From positions 3,890,784 through 3,954,783 of the forward strand of contig JAEVLN010000004.1 in assembly GCA_018350325.1 (NCBI GenBank): a stretch of 64,000 bases of DNA. The letters run 5' to 3'. Below are positions 37,370-55,962 of this stretch, one piece after another. The DNA is from Globodera rostochiensis. Taxonomy: Eukaryota; Nematoda; Chromadorea; Rhabditida; Heteroderidae. The translations under genes were made by a program, and so were the position numbers. Position 1 is the stretch's first letter; each line of letters opens with the position of its first letter. Below the pieces are notes generated by a model. That model was not told the origin of the DNA and made no database searches. It was given only the letters and a program-made list of their open reading frames with translations.

Positions 37370-38380
37370 GAAGGATTGTTGTAATTAATAAACTAAAACC
37401 CTGCTGGCTGCTTATTACATTGTATCGAATATCGTATCAAAAAATTAAAATATCAGATATTTTATCGAGATTCAAAGTAGAGATCGGACACGGGCCGCGG
37501 TGGTACGGGTTTTCACGGACCCCATAACCCGTGTTTTTTGGGCTGATACGGGGTTTAGTGGTGAGTGGCGGGCGCCGTAAGTGTTGTGGGTGGGCGTTCA
37601 ACCCGATTGTGTAAATGTTTTTTATGATTTTCTGTGTGCATCTACTGTATTTTCTAAAGTTTTACCCGATTAAAAATATTTTTGCGGCATTTACAACTTT
37701 TGAATTTTAATTTTTTTGGTTGGACGAATCCGGTCGAGTGTACGGTACTTTGGCCACCAGGACCATATATGGTAGAAATTCCAATTTTAATCAAAATTTT
37801 TTAATTTTTAACCGGTTTAACTAATTTTATTTTGGGTGATTTTAAGTCTGGGACCTCTGATCCATATTTACCTAATGGAATCAACAGATTAACACAGACA
37901 TTGATGTTATTTATGAACATCCGACTGTCCGTTCGTTCCCTCTCCATTTCATTAACTCGCAAGTCAGCAAAAACCATTTGAATTTGTCTGCTAAGTAAGA
38001 AAATGATTTTATTTATGTTAGGTATTCTTATCAAGTTCAGCTGCAAAACGTCTCCCCCCTCCCTCCCTTCCTTTGACTGATAATTCCCATCCAATCGTCG
38101 GTCGTCGAGTAATATCTATTGATCTCACAAAATTTGGTCAATTCTCTATAATAATTCGCTGTTTTATGTAAATATAACACTCCTTGTTTTGTTTTTTGCT
38201 TACGACTTTTATCAAATTCTTTCTTCTTAAACAAAGAACATTTTTTTCCACTTTAGATTTTACTTTAATTAATGATGTTTTCTGTTGTTTGTATTTAATA
38301 CGTATCTGAAAAACTAAGTGAAGTTTAAATTTTGTTGGCTGAGCTCCTTAACCCCAAAATTTGAATTTTAAAGCTTCTGC
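37370..38380. other. Intergenic, no gene seen
   Basis: AT-rich with a GC-richer patch near 37490-37600. Short minus-strand frames near 37801-38234 show no domain. The ABCC start lies at the right end after TTTTAAAG. No N-terminal TMD0-like membrane exon of the transporter is seen here. Confidence 0.45.
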
Positions 38381-44577
<6,197 letters not shown>

Positions 44578-44720
44578 CACTTTTTTGCCATAATTTCTAT
44601 TGCGATTTTTTCATATCCGTCTCACCCTAATTTGACACTTACTCTCTCCCATCTGTTTGTAAAATAATTTTAATAATAACAACATAAATAAATGCGAATT
44701 GTTCAAAGTTCTGCTGAATT

Positions 44721-46791
44721 TTATACTGTCCCCGAAATTTTGGATATCCTCATCAATTCTTGTGGCACTTTCAGTGGGACCAATCTTTTGTAGAACACAA
44801 CCCAAAGTACACCGGTGAAGATGATCAGAATGCACTCCACAATCCAAATCAGCCGGGGTCCAAAGTAGGTGAAGAGGACGCTGAACTTGAAGGCCTTAAG
44901 CTCTGTTTTTGTCCTAACCCTCTAACCCGATCAGAATAGGGCCCAGCATGCGGCCCATCCCTCCGGACACCATTAAAAAGCTTTGTTGTTTGGCTTGCAG
45001 CCGGGGGCCGACGGCCGCGGAGAAGATTGTGTTCATGGACACGTTGATCAGAGGGAAGGCGGAGCCGATAACGACAATGATCAACGCGTAGTAGAGGCGC
45101 ACGTCCACCTTCGGGGCTTTTGTGTCAGTTTGGGGGGGGGATGAGCTTCTTCTTTACGACCTGCTTGAGTCCATCGCACCACGGATGCTCTTGCCGGTCA
45201 CAGCCGATCATTGTGGCCAGTTGGTCTTTACCACCAGTGGATGAATTGTCCGGTTTGAGCATCACTGACAAATGATAAAAAAGTTTTCTCCGATGGCTCA
45301 AAATGGGTTTATTGTCACAGACTGAGTTCGGGCACGTCATTGGGCAAAAAGGGCCATGAGAAGGTCAATAAGTGAAAGAGCAGAAGACCAAGCAGGGAGG
45401 CGAGGCATACCGGACGGTCCTTCGCTCTGATCAAATAAAGAGGTAGAATTTACTCACACAAAGATCGATCTGATAATGATCTGCTGATCTTGATCTGATC
45501 AAGGGCAAGAAGTCTGTTTTGAAAGATTCTCACACTTTGCCCAGGTCGAACACGATGTACGCAACGTAAACGAATAGTGCGGTCAGCCCTCGGGCGATGT
45601 GCGACAGAGATTCGTAGTAGACGACCTCCCGGGGACCCCAACGGAACATCAGCATGGCAAAAGCGGAGCCAATTCTAAAAGCATTTGTGGCACTATTTGG
45701 ATGAAAAAGGTTTTGGTCGAACGTTTCGATGTTGGTGATAATGAACTGCTGAGTGAAGCGGAGCAAATAGCAAAGACGCAGCGCAACTCCGTCAGGCGGA
45801 GGCAATTTGGGCACGGAATTTTGCTGCTTCTCCTCTTCAGCAGAGCTCTGAACAATTTGAGGTGCAAAAAGGCTAACGAAAAGAATGCCCATTTGGGTGG
45901 CACTTTTTGCTTTCTTCGCTTCTCCAATACGCCGATGTAACTTTCGTGGAAAAACTGCTCCAAAATGACCACGTTGACAATGTTGATGCAGGCGGCGAAC
46001 AGTGCGGGAGCGTTGAACATTGAGAGATGGAGGCCGACCGCGGGGATCAGAGCGATGCCGGGGTAGGAGAGCCAGGAGAAGGCGATTTGGAAGGCTAAAT
46101 CTCTCATAAATTAGACAAATATTAATAAATAGGTAAATAATACCCGGTCCCAACGAAAGTCCGACGGCAACTCCGCCAGTGACGAAAGCGGTGGCACGGG
46201 AACGGTCTTCGAGAGTGCTTGCTGCGGACACGTACGCGCGGAGTGTACTGATTTGGGCTGAGGTTGATGATTTGGTGGTTATTATTAATATCTCGAGGGC
46301 CAACTCTCGGCTTACCGGCTCCAGACCCGGCGACGAAACGGGCGCAAATGAGCATAAAAGTTTGGCCACCGGTGGGAAAAGCCTCGACAACAAAGTAAAG
46401 CGAACTTCCGACGAACATCAGCACATTGCAAAGCACCAGCGGCGGTCGCAGTCGTTCGATGCGATTGGCCCAGAAGCCGAGGAGCGGCGCGGCCACAATT
46501 TGGGCGAGTGAATAAGCAGCGATCACTACGCCAAACGACGCTTCCGTGGCAGAGGGATCAAGCTGATCAGAAAAATGATCGATTGGATGAGAAGCCAAAA
46601 GGAAGGGACGACGAAACCGTTTTCATAAAAGGCCAAAGCGAAGTGAAATAGAGCGAGTATTGAGAAGAGGAGACAAATGCCAGCCACGAGCCGAGAATGA
46701 TGGACATCCATTCGGTGTGAGGCTCCTCACATTCCTTCGATCGAAGTCCATTTGGACGGGCAGACGCATCGGAAATACAAACGCGAGGCAT
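44721..46791 (-). CDS. Major facilitator protein, MFSD8 (CLN7)-like
   Basis: Multi-pass membrane protein, probably lysosomal by analogy with MFSD8, a chloride channel/transporter-like protein. It starts at 46791 (MPRVCISDASARPNG). Helix 1 is WMSIILGSWLAFVSSSQYSL, followed by YFTSLWPFMKTLDPSATEAS and VVIAAYSLAQIVAAPLLGFW with the MFS loop (ANRIERLRPP). Then LICARFVAGSGAAQISTLRA, AYVSAASTLEDRSRATAF, SLGPAFQIAFSWL; after a charged loop RFTQQFIITNIETIGSAFAM, VYYESLSHIARG, then YYALIIVVIGSAFPLINVSM, FLMVSGGMGRMLGPILIG and LIWIVECILIIFTGVLWVVF. Stop TAA at 44723-44721. About nine exons with short introns. It is convergent with the ABCC gene, with 143 bp between the stops. Confidence 0.88.
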
Positions 46792-48070
46792 TTTTCAGTG
46801 AATAATTCGTCTAATTTTTAAGAACCGTTAGCAGCTCTTCGATTAAGAGGAGGATTTCTTTCATTTTTCGTTGAATTGAAAAAATTTCGAGAAGGAATTC
46901 ACATTCGCCCAAAGCGGTCAGGACGAAATGCCACCGGGCAAAATGTCAACCAGGCCTAATACGCTTTTAAAAATCACAAAATGTTCAAGACAAAAACACT
47001 TATAAAGTGGGACCGAATGCTGATTTAGCTTTTCCACAAAAAAATTGATAAATAAACGAATGACGCATTTAAATGGGGCGAGCAGAATGATAAGAAATGG
47101 TAAGCACAGTTAGTGCTTATTGCTGCTGTTCTGTGTTCTGTCCATGTCGTAAATGTGTGAATTTGTACGGGCCGAACGCATCGATGACGCAAAGACTAAA
47201 ATTAATGCACATAAAACAGAGAAAAGCGATAACGAAAATGCCGACATTTTTTAATCGCTTTATCATTCAATTGTTGGTTTACATTATTCTAAAGTTGGAA
47301 CGGATCAGCAGCGGGCCGACAAAGGGCGGGTCTTTGACAATAATCTCAAACTCTTTTGCTTTTGCCTTCATTCCCCCAAGCCAATCCCCCCCCCCCAAAT
47401 TGGCCACCTAATCCCCCCCCCCCCCCCCACAAATCGGCCAAATCCCCCCCCCCCCCACAAATCGGCCAAATCCCCCCCCCCCCCCACAAATCGGCCAAAT
47501 CCCCCCCCCCCACAAATCGGCCAAATCTCCCCCCCCCCCTCCAAATCGGCCAAATCCCCCCCCCCCCCACAAATCGGCCAAATCCCCCCCCCCCCCCCCC
47601 CCACAAATCGGCCAAATCCCCCCCCCCCCCCACAAATCGGCCAAATCCCCCCCCCCCCCACAAATCGGCCAAATCTCCCCCCCCTCCAAATCGGCCAAAT
47701 CCCCCCCCCCCCCCCCCCACAAATCGGCCAAATCCCCCCCCCCCAAATCGGCCAAATCCCCCTCCCCCCCCCCCCAAATCTGCCAAATCCCCCCCCCCCC
47801 CAAATTGGCCAAATCCCCCCCCTCCCCCCCACAAATCGGCCAAATCCCCCCCCCACAAATCGGCCAAATCCCCCCCCCCCCCCCCAAAATCGGCCAAATC
47901 CCCCCCCCCCCCCCTCAAATCGGCCAAATCCCCCCCCCCCCCACCCTCCCACCCTCCCACCATTTCCGACGTTGACTTTACTATTGCGCTGCCCGTCCAA
48001 TTTCCACGTCCGGCTTGCGCAACTCCCGCCGTACTTTGCTATTACCTAATCGATGTTATTGCCCGCGGGG
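46792..48070. other. Divergent intergenic region with C-run array
   Basis: Lies between the 5' ends of the MFSD8-like gene (-) and the serine-tract gene (+), so both promoters should be within it. The central part is the C-run array; 46800-47340 is AT-rich with no recognised gene. Confidence 0.5.
47386..47945. repeat. C-run minisatellite with ACAAATCGGCCAAATC spacer
   Basis: About 20 units of the form ACAAATCGGCCAAATC plus 8-20 C. Spacers are nearly identical (some lack ACA or have TTGG/CTGCC variants), while the C-run length varies unit to unit. Long open frames on both strands through the array are compositional artefacts. The minus strand is G-rich and could form quadruplexes. Confidence 0.95.
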
Positions 48071-49493
48071 ATGCGGCCCCTTTGCATTTTGTTGTGCCCC
48101 CTAATTTTTGTCTCATTTCTGTGCAATGGCAACGGCTCAGCTGACCCTTTGACGGGCGCCTTGCGACAGTTCGCTTACAACATCAAAGAGACCGTTCAGA
48201 AGGTGAGAAGGGAGTGTTCTTAATTGCTTATTTAAGAAATATAATTGCATTTTAATATTGAAATGAACTGCCCCCCCCCCCACAGTTCCTCTGCCAACTC
48301 TATCTTCCGCGCATCTCCCAAAGCCCCGACGGCGCTTTGTCCTTTCAGCTTGATCAGAAGGGCGTTCCTTCGGACAATGTTTCTGAATGATTTATCGTAC
48401 TCTGGACTTATAATTAGTCTCGAGAAATCATTCAATTTTCTCTGACGTAGTCGGTTCTCGTATTTAAGGATTTTAGAGACAAAATTGAGTCGGACTATTC
48501 GTCTGGTCCTTAAATCAGATCAGGGCTTCCATCACCACTAAACCCAAATGCGTCCTTCAGCCTCTGTTCTCCCCACAACCTTGCCCCTCGTGCCGTCTCA
48601 TTCCCTCTCAACTTTTCGTCGGCCAATGGCACATTTCGTTATTCTCTCGCGACTTTCGTCTCAGCGTTCTGACCGATTTGGATTCGATGATCGACAGATT
48701 GGAGGCCGGACTTCCGATCAGTAGCAGAAAAAGTTTTGCCGATTTGGTGACGGATCCGCCCGACCCATTCTGTCCCATATTCACAGGTCAGTTAAAAATC
48801 ATTTTATTAAAAAAACATTTTCAGTCTTGGACTTTGTCGAAGAGAGCGCCAAATGCGAAATTTTCTATCATTCTCCTGGCGGAAAAGTGAAATCGGTGGT
48901 CGGATTTTGGGAAAGACTGCCCTCTGACGGGAGTTTCGTGTGGCGGATCGGCCAAATTGCCGTTGCACAATGTGAGGGATCGATCGGCATTTTTGGTCTA
49001 AACTTTTGATCATTTTGCTGATCAGTTTGTGTCGTTCATTTCACCTCTGAACTGAACATTCTTTCACTTCTTCCGTCACTTAATTCGACATTGGCAAATG
49101 TTTCGGCCTCCTTTAACATGAATGGCACAAACGTCTCTTCGTCCTCCGCCTCTTCCTCTTCTTCTTCCTCTTCTTCCTCTTCTTCTTCCTCTTCTTCCTC
49201 TTCTTCTTCCTCTTCTTCCATGTCCGTCTCCTCTTCGTCCTCCGCCTTTGTGCTACTCAACCAGATCGATTCTTGGCCACGTTGTGATAATTTTGTCGCA
49301 TTGTCGCGCAACTTGGGGCAGGAGTCGGTCGATGGGTTGAAGTGAGTCTGTCATAATAATTGGGGGGGGGGTAATTAGCTAATCCGTCCATTGCCACAGG
49401 CAATGGGTGGAGGGACAGCGGCGGCTGCTACGGCCGGAGAGTGCCCTCAACGCAATGGAAAAGGCAAAATGCGACGGTTTGGCTCGAATTTGA
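48071..49493 (+). CDS. Secreted protein with polyserine tract, unrecognised
   Basis: The start at 48071 gives a signal peptide (MRPLCILLCPLIFVSFLCNG), cleaved near NGSA. Following exons read FLCQLYLPRISQSPDGA, CRLIPSQLFVGQWHISLFSR, LTDLDSMIDRLEAGLPISSR, VLDFVEESAKCEIFYHSPGG, VKSVVGFWERLPSDGSFVWR and CVVHFTSELNILSLLPSLNS, then about 30 serines encoded by TCT/TCC, and LLNQIDSWPRCDNFVALSRN, QWVEGQRRLLRPESALNAME, stop 49491-49493. The joins at 48999/49026 and 49343/49400 keep frame; the exon 2 to exon 3 junction is uncertain. Exon 2 is preceded by a 3' splice site whose pyrimidine tract is a pure C run. Several Cys and Asn-X-Ser/Thr sites fit an extracellular protein. I know no family; the polyserine linker suggests two separate folded parts. 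Confidence 0.65.
49137..49225 (+). repeat. TCTTCC microsatellite coding polyserine
   Basis: Repeats of TCTTCC/TCTTCT with few interruptions, in frame within the serine-tract gene, encoding only serine. Any change in units of three bases would alter tract length without breaking the frame. Confidence 0.9.
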
Positions 49494-51430
49494 AAGAAAG
49501 CGTTTGATTTGTGCGGCAAAGAGTATAATTGGGCATATTGCCAGATAGTGACCAAAGTTCGAAATAATCACATTTTGATTTTATTGATACATTCAAATGC
49601 AAAGTTTCTGCTTGTTGAATACATTTTCAAGGTTTGGGATTGATTCCCACTGACTGAACAAACAGATGATCCCTTCCAACATCGAGACTATTAGCTGATC
49701 ATTTTGGATAATGTCGTCGTTTGGAAGACAAAATGCTCGTCCTCTGAAGGGCGGAATGGAACTGGATGATCGAATGGGGAGGAGATGTTCACATGGAGAG
49801 AATGGAAAGGAAAGGAAAAGCCAGTTTTGTGTGCTTCCCATTTTCTCCCATTTTGTCATTTGTTTTGTGCACCGAAACAATGAATTCTTTTGTCATAATT
49901 AAGGATTAAGTCTCCGATCGGAGGTCCATGCAAAAGACGCCAACGTTTTGTTTGGTCCTTCAAAAAATGTGTGTTTTGAACCCTCCGATTGAATACATTT
50001 AATCCATCAAAATTCACGATTTGAATGAACTCCGATCGGACCCTCCCCATTGAAATTCCAGTTTTTCATCCGATCAATGTTTCTGACCTCCCCACAATTG
50101 ACAATCAATTATCCCCCCCCCCCCCCCCCCCCCCGTCACTTTCATTTCGACCATCTTTTGGTCTCTGCCGCCAATTTTCGCCAAAGCCGATCAACAGCAG
50201 AGCCACTGGCGTGAAATTGTTCATCCGGAAAAGGAATAAAATGTGTTGATGTCGATCAGTCATTTCCGATCAGTTGGAGCCGAAGTGTCCGAGTGATTTA
50301 TGCCCCAAGCCTCTCAGGATATCGATGATGCGATCGGTCGCATCTCTCTTTTCTCTGAACAATTTTCCGATCAGTTTGATACAAACTTTACAAGCCCAAA
50401 GCTCCTCGACCTTCCACTTCCACTTCCATATTCAAACTAATAATTTCACGCCCAATTTGAGCTCCGATCACTTCCCCCCCCCCCACCGATCCATTCGCCA
50501 CCCCTTTCCTCTCTTTTCTGACCCTCGCGTCCATCCGTCCGTCCGTTCGTCCGTCCCGTAGTTCGTTTCTCTTCCGTTTCTCTTCCGTTTCTCTTCCGTT
50601 TCTCTTCCGTTTCTCTTCCGTTTTTTGCCCATATCAATTCGAATGAAGGGAATAAGGACGATTCAATGAACGAATGGCCGGCCGCCCTTTCGGAAGAAAG
50701 GCATTCTCTTCCGGAAGGGCCGATTCTTCCAAAGTTCCAATGGCTGTCGCTTCCAAACCGAACGGACAATTTTTGGTTCCGTCGGGTAACCGAAAATTGT
50801 TAGGAACCGATGACTTTATTCCCCCCCCCCTATTTATTTTTGTTATAATAATTTGAATAATTTGAAGAACAGAATTCCCCTCCCCCGCCTCCCCCCCCCC
50901 CTCCCCCCTTTATTTTGTTATAATAATTTGAATAATTTGAAGAACAGAATTCCCCTCCCCCGAATAATTTGAATATTATCTTTGTTATTGAATAAAGAAT
51001 TCCCCTCCCCAGCAGGTTGCCTTACCTAAAAGTGAGTAATTTGAGGGATGGCCTATCCAGTTCACCCCCGCTTCGGCACTTATTCAACCCGCCGGGCACA
51101 TTCATCGGCGGACTATAAAGGAGAAGAAAGGCCTCCCCATTATTCGACTTCCATTTGCTGTTCACGTGGAAGAGATGTGCTCCTTTTTTGTGCGTTTCAG
51201 CCAAACTTTCATCATAATATCTTTTGGAGATGACCAATTATTCTGATCCAGGAGATCAAAAAGATTTGACAGGGATCAGATTCAGTTTGTGATCGAGTTC
51301 AGAATCATCCGATCGAGTTCAGAATTATCCGGATCAGTATTTTGAACTGACCATAGAAAAGAAAAATTGGGTTTTCCGGTTTTTCCATCGCTGGTGGTCC
51401 CAGATAAATCAGCTGCCTCTATAATCTATG
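49494..51430. other. Intergenic with simple repeats
   Basis: Holds C runs (50114-50134, 50478-50486, 50821-50830, 50889-50898), a TTTCTCTTCCG tandem (50563-50622) and a duplicated block around TTGTTATAATAATTTGAATA at 50838 and 50914. Many TGATCA palindromes occur. No gene recognised. The first exon of the esterase-like gene is probably near 51000-51240. Confidence 0.45.
50563..50622. repeat. 11-bp tandem repeat TTTCTCTTCCG, about five units
   Basis: Consecutive copies of GTTTCTCTTCC differ little. It is a simple pyrimidine-rich satellite with no coding role. Confidence 0.9.
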
Positions 51431-51459
51431 CTTCTGATCCCCCCTCTGATCAGCCCTTT

Positions 51460-54243
51460 TCGGTGCTTTGGCCCTTACCTTAACACTGCTGGTGGCCATT
51501 CAAATCGTTTCGTTTCGCGAACGGAACCCGACCTCCGATTTGTTTACCGAACTTCGCGTGAATGTGGACGGAGACGAGTTGGAGCTGTTCGGGCGGAAGT
51601 TGATGGTCGACGACGGGGAGTACTTCCTGGACATCCCCTACAGCATCGCCACGCCCCGATTCCAGGCAATTGTCGTGCTTTTTTGTGATTCTCGGGAAAT
51701 CTGTCAAATCGGCTTTGAAAGAATCCTTTTGCAGCCGTCACAGGTGGCACCGTTTCCCGGGGGCTTTTCCGCCATTCATTACGGTAACGGATGTCCGAAT
51801 GGGTCAGTTATGGCAATGAAAGTTTGAACAGTTTTGTTCTCGGGGAGTCGGCTACAAAGCTTTTAAGAAGAGTCTGGGATGTTTTTTCCAAATTTAATAA
51901 ATCCAAATAAAAATAAATGAAAAGCCCTAAAACCGATCGGTCCTTTCCATACTAAAGATTTTCTCGCACAAAGCCGGCCCCCGGCATCAATTGGAACCCG
52001 CCCCCACTGGAGTTGGTGCCCGTGTCGGAGCAGTGCCACACCCTCAACATTTATCGGTGTCCAAATTCGGTCCGTCCTTTCATTAATTATTAACCCATTA
52101 AATGGACATAATCCTTTCATTAACAGTAAATGGACATAATCCTTTCATTAATTATTAACCCATTAAATGGACATAATCCTTTCATTAATTTTAACCCATT
52201 AAATGGACATAGTCCTTTCATTATTAACCCATTAAATGGACATAATTTGCAGAAAAGCTCTAAGCAACTGCTGCCCGTGTTGGTGTACATTTCGGAAGGG
52301 CATTGGCTGAAACGGAGCAACGCCAATTTGGAGCCGTCCACGACCATCAGACGGCTGGCCTGTGCAGGGGATGGAATGGTTGTGGTGTCCATTAACTACC
52401 GGATGGGGCCGTACGGTCGGATTTTTCGAAAATCAAAAAAACAAAGCGGCGGCCACCCTTTCCATGCTTAGGGCTGTTCAGTGCCCCCCATTGGCCCTCC
52501 GCCCAGAGGGAACTCGCCCTTTGGGACATTCGCACCGCCTTGGAATGGGCCCAATTGAACATTGCCCACTTTGGCGGCCATCGTGCCCACGTGACGGTAA
52601 TGGCCAAGGGGGATGGGGCCCGACTCGTCTCACTTCTTGGACTGTTGCCGGGCACACAAAGTGAGTGATCAGACAAATGATCAATTGAGGGTAACAACGA
52701 GACTCTTCCGTCTAAGGTCTGTTCAAACGCCAAATTCTTCTCTCGGGGTCGGCTTTTATGCCTGTACTGCTCCAACCGGCTCCATCCCTGAACCGTACTT
52801 CTTCTTTTGATGCAGCAATGCGTTTTGCAATTGCCGGTGAGCATCTACATAAACTCGAGTTTAAAGGAACATGACCAGACTTATTGTGGTTTCGGTTCCC
52901 GAACTAATTTTACATTGATTGTACCAATTCATATTCTGATCATTTTGCTTTGAATTGAGCTAAATGTGTGGACGAGAGGGAATGGGAAGTGGTGAAAGCG
53001 TCACGGGACAAGACGGCGTTGGCACAGAATGAAATGGAGGCCAGAAAAAAACTGGACGCCTGTGTGGCCACATTGGGTCATGACGTGGGTGGCTTAAAAC
53101 TATTTGAATTTGGCGAAATGCCTTAGGCGATCGTTGTTGCCGATTCGCTGATCCAACGGTCGACATTCCTTCGCTGGCCCCTCCTCTCTGGCGATTCGTC
53201 CTCCGCCATTCCTTCAAATCCCTTCACAAACATTCCTTCCACTGCCACAATGATCGTAATTTGCACTTCGGAGAAACAATGGATGAGCGGGAAAACGGAA
53301 GGCGGACACGCGGAAGACTTCCGGAAAAGAATGGACGAAGCGGACGACACTTTCCGGAAGCGGTTGGAAGAGGCGGTGAGAGAGGAAGTGCTGGAGAGAA
53401 TGAGACGGATGGACGATTTGGCCGGGCTCAAATATTCGGAAGAAGTGATCCGGCATTACGTCGAGAGGATCGGTGGCCAGGGGGAGGACCCCGACGATTT
53501 GATCAACAGAGTGCGCTTTTCCAATTTGCCTATAAGTTGATTGGATACATTTTCTAGAACGGAAAGGACAGTTAAAGTAGTTGAACCCAATTGTCCTGAT
53601 CAAAATGTTCAGATCAAGACGGACTTCTTTCTGATCGGGCCCGCTCTGCTCGAGGCTTTCGTGCGCGCCCGTCTCGGCTCGGCCCGCGTATTTGGCCTCC
53701 ACTTCCGTTCGTCGACGAACGTTTCCTTGGCGGACGCGGCCGAAGTCGCGTCCAATCTGGCCAACCCGTGGGCCGCATCACAGCCCTCTTGTGTGGACGA
53801 TTTGCTGTTTAACCCAACGCCACGAGGGCACAATGCCGAAGAGCAAGAGCAAAAGGCCGTCCGCATTTTTGCCGAAATGATTACAAATTTTGTCACTTAT
53901 GGGTGAGTCGGCCGCGCATAAAAAGGAATCAGACAGAACCAATTAGTTTAATTACATTTAGGGACCCGAACCCGGACGGAAGTGCTGGGGACGGCTTTTT
54001 GCCGACCGTTTATCGGAGGGAAAAGGCAAATTGCGAAGGTAAAATACAAAGACAAATAAATAAATGAACACAATTTTATGTTCAGATCGGCCCCGGTGGC
54101 TTAGTCTCAACAACGGCACGATGTTCAATGGACTTGAGCTGCTCTTTGGACACAATTTGTTGAGCGAAAATGCGCACTTCTGGCTTTCCGGCATGGCCAA
54201 AAGAATGGGAATAGTCCATGACGGAGACAGTCTCTGTCATTAA
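51460..54243 (+). CDS. Carboxylesterase-like protein lacking the catalytic serine
   Basis: Alpha/beta-hydrolase of the cholinesterase/neuroligin family. The visible 5' exon (after CTGATCAG) has a hydrophobic stretch ALTLTLLVAIQIVSF, a signal or anchor; the initiating ATG lies upstream, unresolved. Family landmarks are VDDGEYFLDIPYSIATPRFQ, GINWNPPPLE then CHTLNIYRCPN, LLPVLVYISEGHWL, VVVSINYRMGPYG, ELALWDIRTALEWAQLNIAH, FGGHRAHVTVMAKGDGARLV and LFKRQILLSGSAFMPVL. The nucleophile elbow GESAG is AKGDG, so Ser is replaced and hydrolysis is not expected. C-terminal exons give DFFLIGPALLEAFVRARLG, DPNPDGSAGDGFLPTVYRR and GTMFNGLELLFGHNLLSENA, stop 54241-54243. An unusual charged stretch (53280-53510) is inserted. 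Such dead esterases often act as adhesion or binding proteins. Confidence 0.8.
52074..52248. repeat. 37-bp tandem repeat in intron, about five units
   Basis: Units CCTTTCATTAATTATTAACC then CATTAAATGGACATAAT start near 52074, 52111 (shortened), 52139, 52176 and 52212. They lie in an intron of the esterase-like gene, ending at the acceptor before KSSKQLLPVL. Confidence 0.9.
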
Positions 54244-55962
54244 GGCTAATTACGGCTAATTCCCATCTAAAAGGTTATCGAACAGAAAGGTTAGGGTTTT
54301 GCAAATTTGGCAATTCTATCCGGACTGACTGACCGCTCAATTAACATTTTGTTTGCCCGCCGCCCGTTCATTCACTCTCTGACAGACTGATCGATCGATC
54401 GGATCGAATTGACCCCGTGAATTTGTCCCCTACTTTTGTCCCATTTACTGCCATTGAACATGAACATAACAATTTGGCCACTTCGTTTGTCGGCCCCTCA
54501 CTTTTGTGTTTTTGACCTCTTCAAAAGGTCACGCGAACATTTTTAAAAGGCCAATTCGGAAATGAATTTAATCGGCGACGAATTCAATGTCCACCGATGA
54601 GCAAACAAATTCTTCAATTTAATAGTCTTATTTCACAGATTATCGCAATTTTTAATGTTAAATTAAAATGCATTTATTTATTTGCTGACGCATAAATTTA
54701 TGCGCAATCATTTCACATCTCCAAAAATTGTTTTGTTTTGTCAATTGATCGGCGTTTCAAATTGGGCGATCCCCAAGGGCGCCAAATGGCGGTCTGCGCG
54801 TGGTGACACTCGATGATTTGGTTGGTGGAAATGCTAACATTGGAGGGGGGGGGGGAGGAGGTGAGAGTAGGGGGGGGGGTGTGGGGGGGGTGGGGGTGTG
54901 AGGGGGGGGGGAAGGGGAGGGAGGGGTGGTAAGGGGGGGGGGGTAGGGAGGGGGGGAGGGGGGTGTGGGGGGGGGTGGGGGGTGAGGGGGGGGGGGGGGG
55001 GAAAGGGGGGGGGGGGAGGGGCGAGGAGGGGGGAGAAGGGATAAATCACCGAAAGCACGCGCATCTCTTCCTTCACCCACGGCGGACCGAAAGCATCATC
55101 CAATCCAATCGGGCTTTTTTGCGGCGGACAGTGTCGTCAAAAGAAGGGATTTCTCCACCTCCTCCCACCCCGGGGGGATGAAGTTCCCCCAAAGATGCTT
55201 TACAATTAAAGGAAGGAGCACTTTCCGCGCACCAATCGTCGGCCTCTGCGCCCGCCCGCTTGCCCGCCACCTCTGCTCAATTAGCCCATCTCTCCGCATT
55301 CTTCCTGCCCCCCTCCCCTTCCCCCCCCCCCTCCCCTCCCCTCACATTCTTTCTGCTGCCCCCCCATCCCCACAAAAGCCATCCTTCCCGGCTGCCCACC
55401 CCGCCGTTCCGTCGCGCCTCCGGCAAAGAGCGAAGGGATTAGCCGTACTCCTTCCCACTCTCTCAACCCCCCAAGCGCTGCTTCCGTCGAGCAGAAGAAA
55501 AGGCTTACACTTACTATTAACAGAGGGAAGTGGACGAAAGGGCGGAATCACTTACGCTTATTAAGCGAATTCCGGCACCAATGCCACCACCCTCCCCCCC
55601 CCCCACCAATTCGCCGCCGGGACATCCATCCAAACAAAGGCTGAGAAGCGAAGGATACCTCCCTACCTGCCTTAATTTACAATGCAAATTAATTTCGAAT
55701 TTCCTCAATTTAACAACAATTTAATCATTTCAGCAGACTTTAAACTTTTTGAGTTGATCCATAACTTTGTTGCTTCTCTCCTAATCATTGAACACTTTGT
55801 CAGTTCGGTTAATCGTTTTACCTTTATTCTCCCATCGATTCGCCATTCTTTTGATCAATCAATTTACCGATCAATCCCTTAAATCCTTTTGATTATAAAT
55901 ACCCATTCTCCTTCAATGATTTCCCAACTTTAACTCATATCTTTTAGCAAATTGCCTCCCAA
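54244..55962. other. Intergenic with G-rich array
   Basis: Left part AT-rich, then the G-run array, then GC-rich DNA with C runs (55321-55332, 55594-55606). Open frames of proline/arginine or glycine are compositional. A strong acceptor TATCTTTTAG ends at 55947, 15 bases before the ATG of the next gene, and fits trans-splicing. Confidence 0.5.
54842..55034. repeat. G-run purine array
   Basis: Runs of 4-13 G separated by A, T, TGT, AGA on the plus strand. Without a fixed unit it looks like an expanded poly-G rather than a minisatellite. Quadruplex-prone; no coding role. Confidence 0.9.

Noticed and set aside
47346..48144. Long Gly/Pro-rich open frames (up to 262 residues)
   Set aside because: Translation of the C-run minisatellite; frames open on both strands together and lack any start context or domain.
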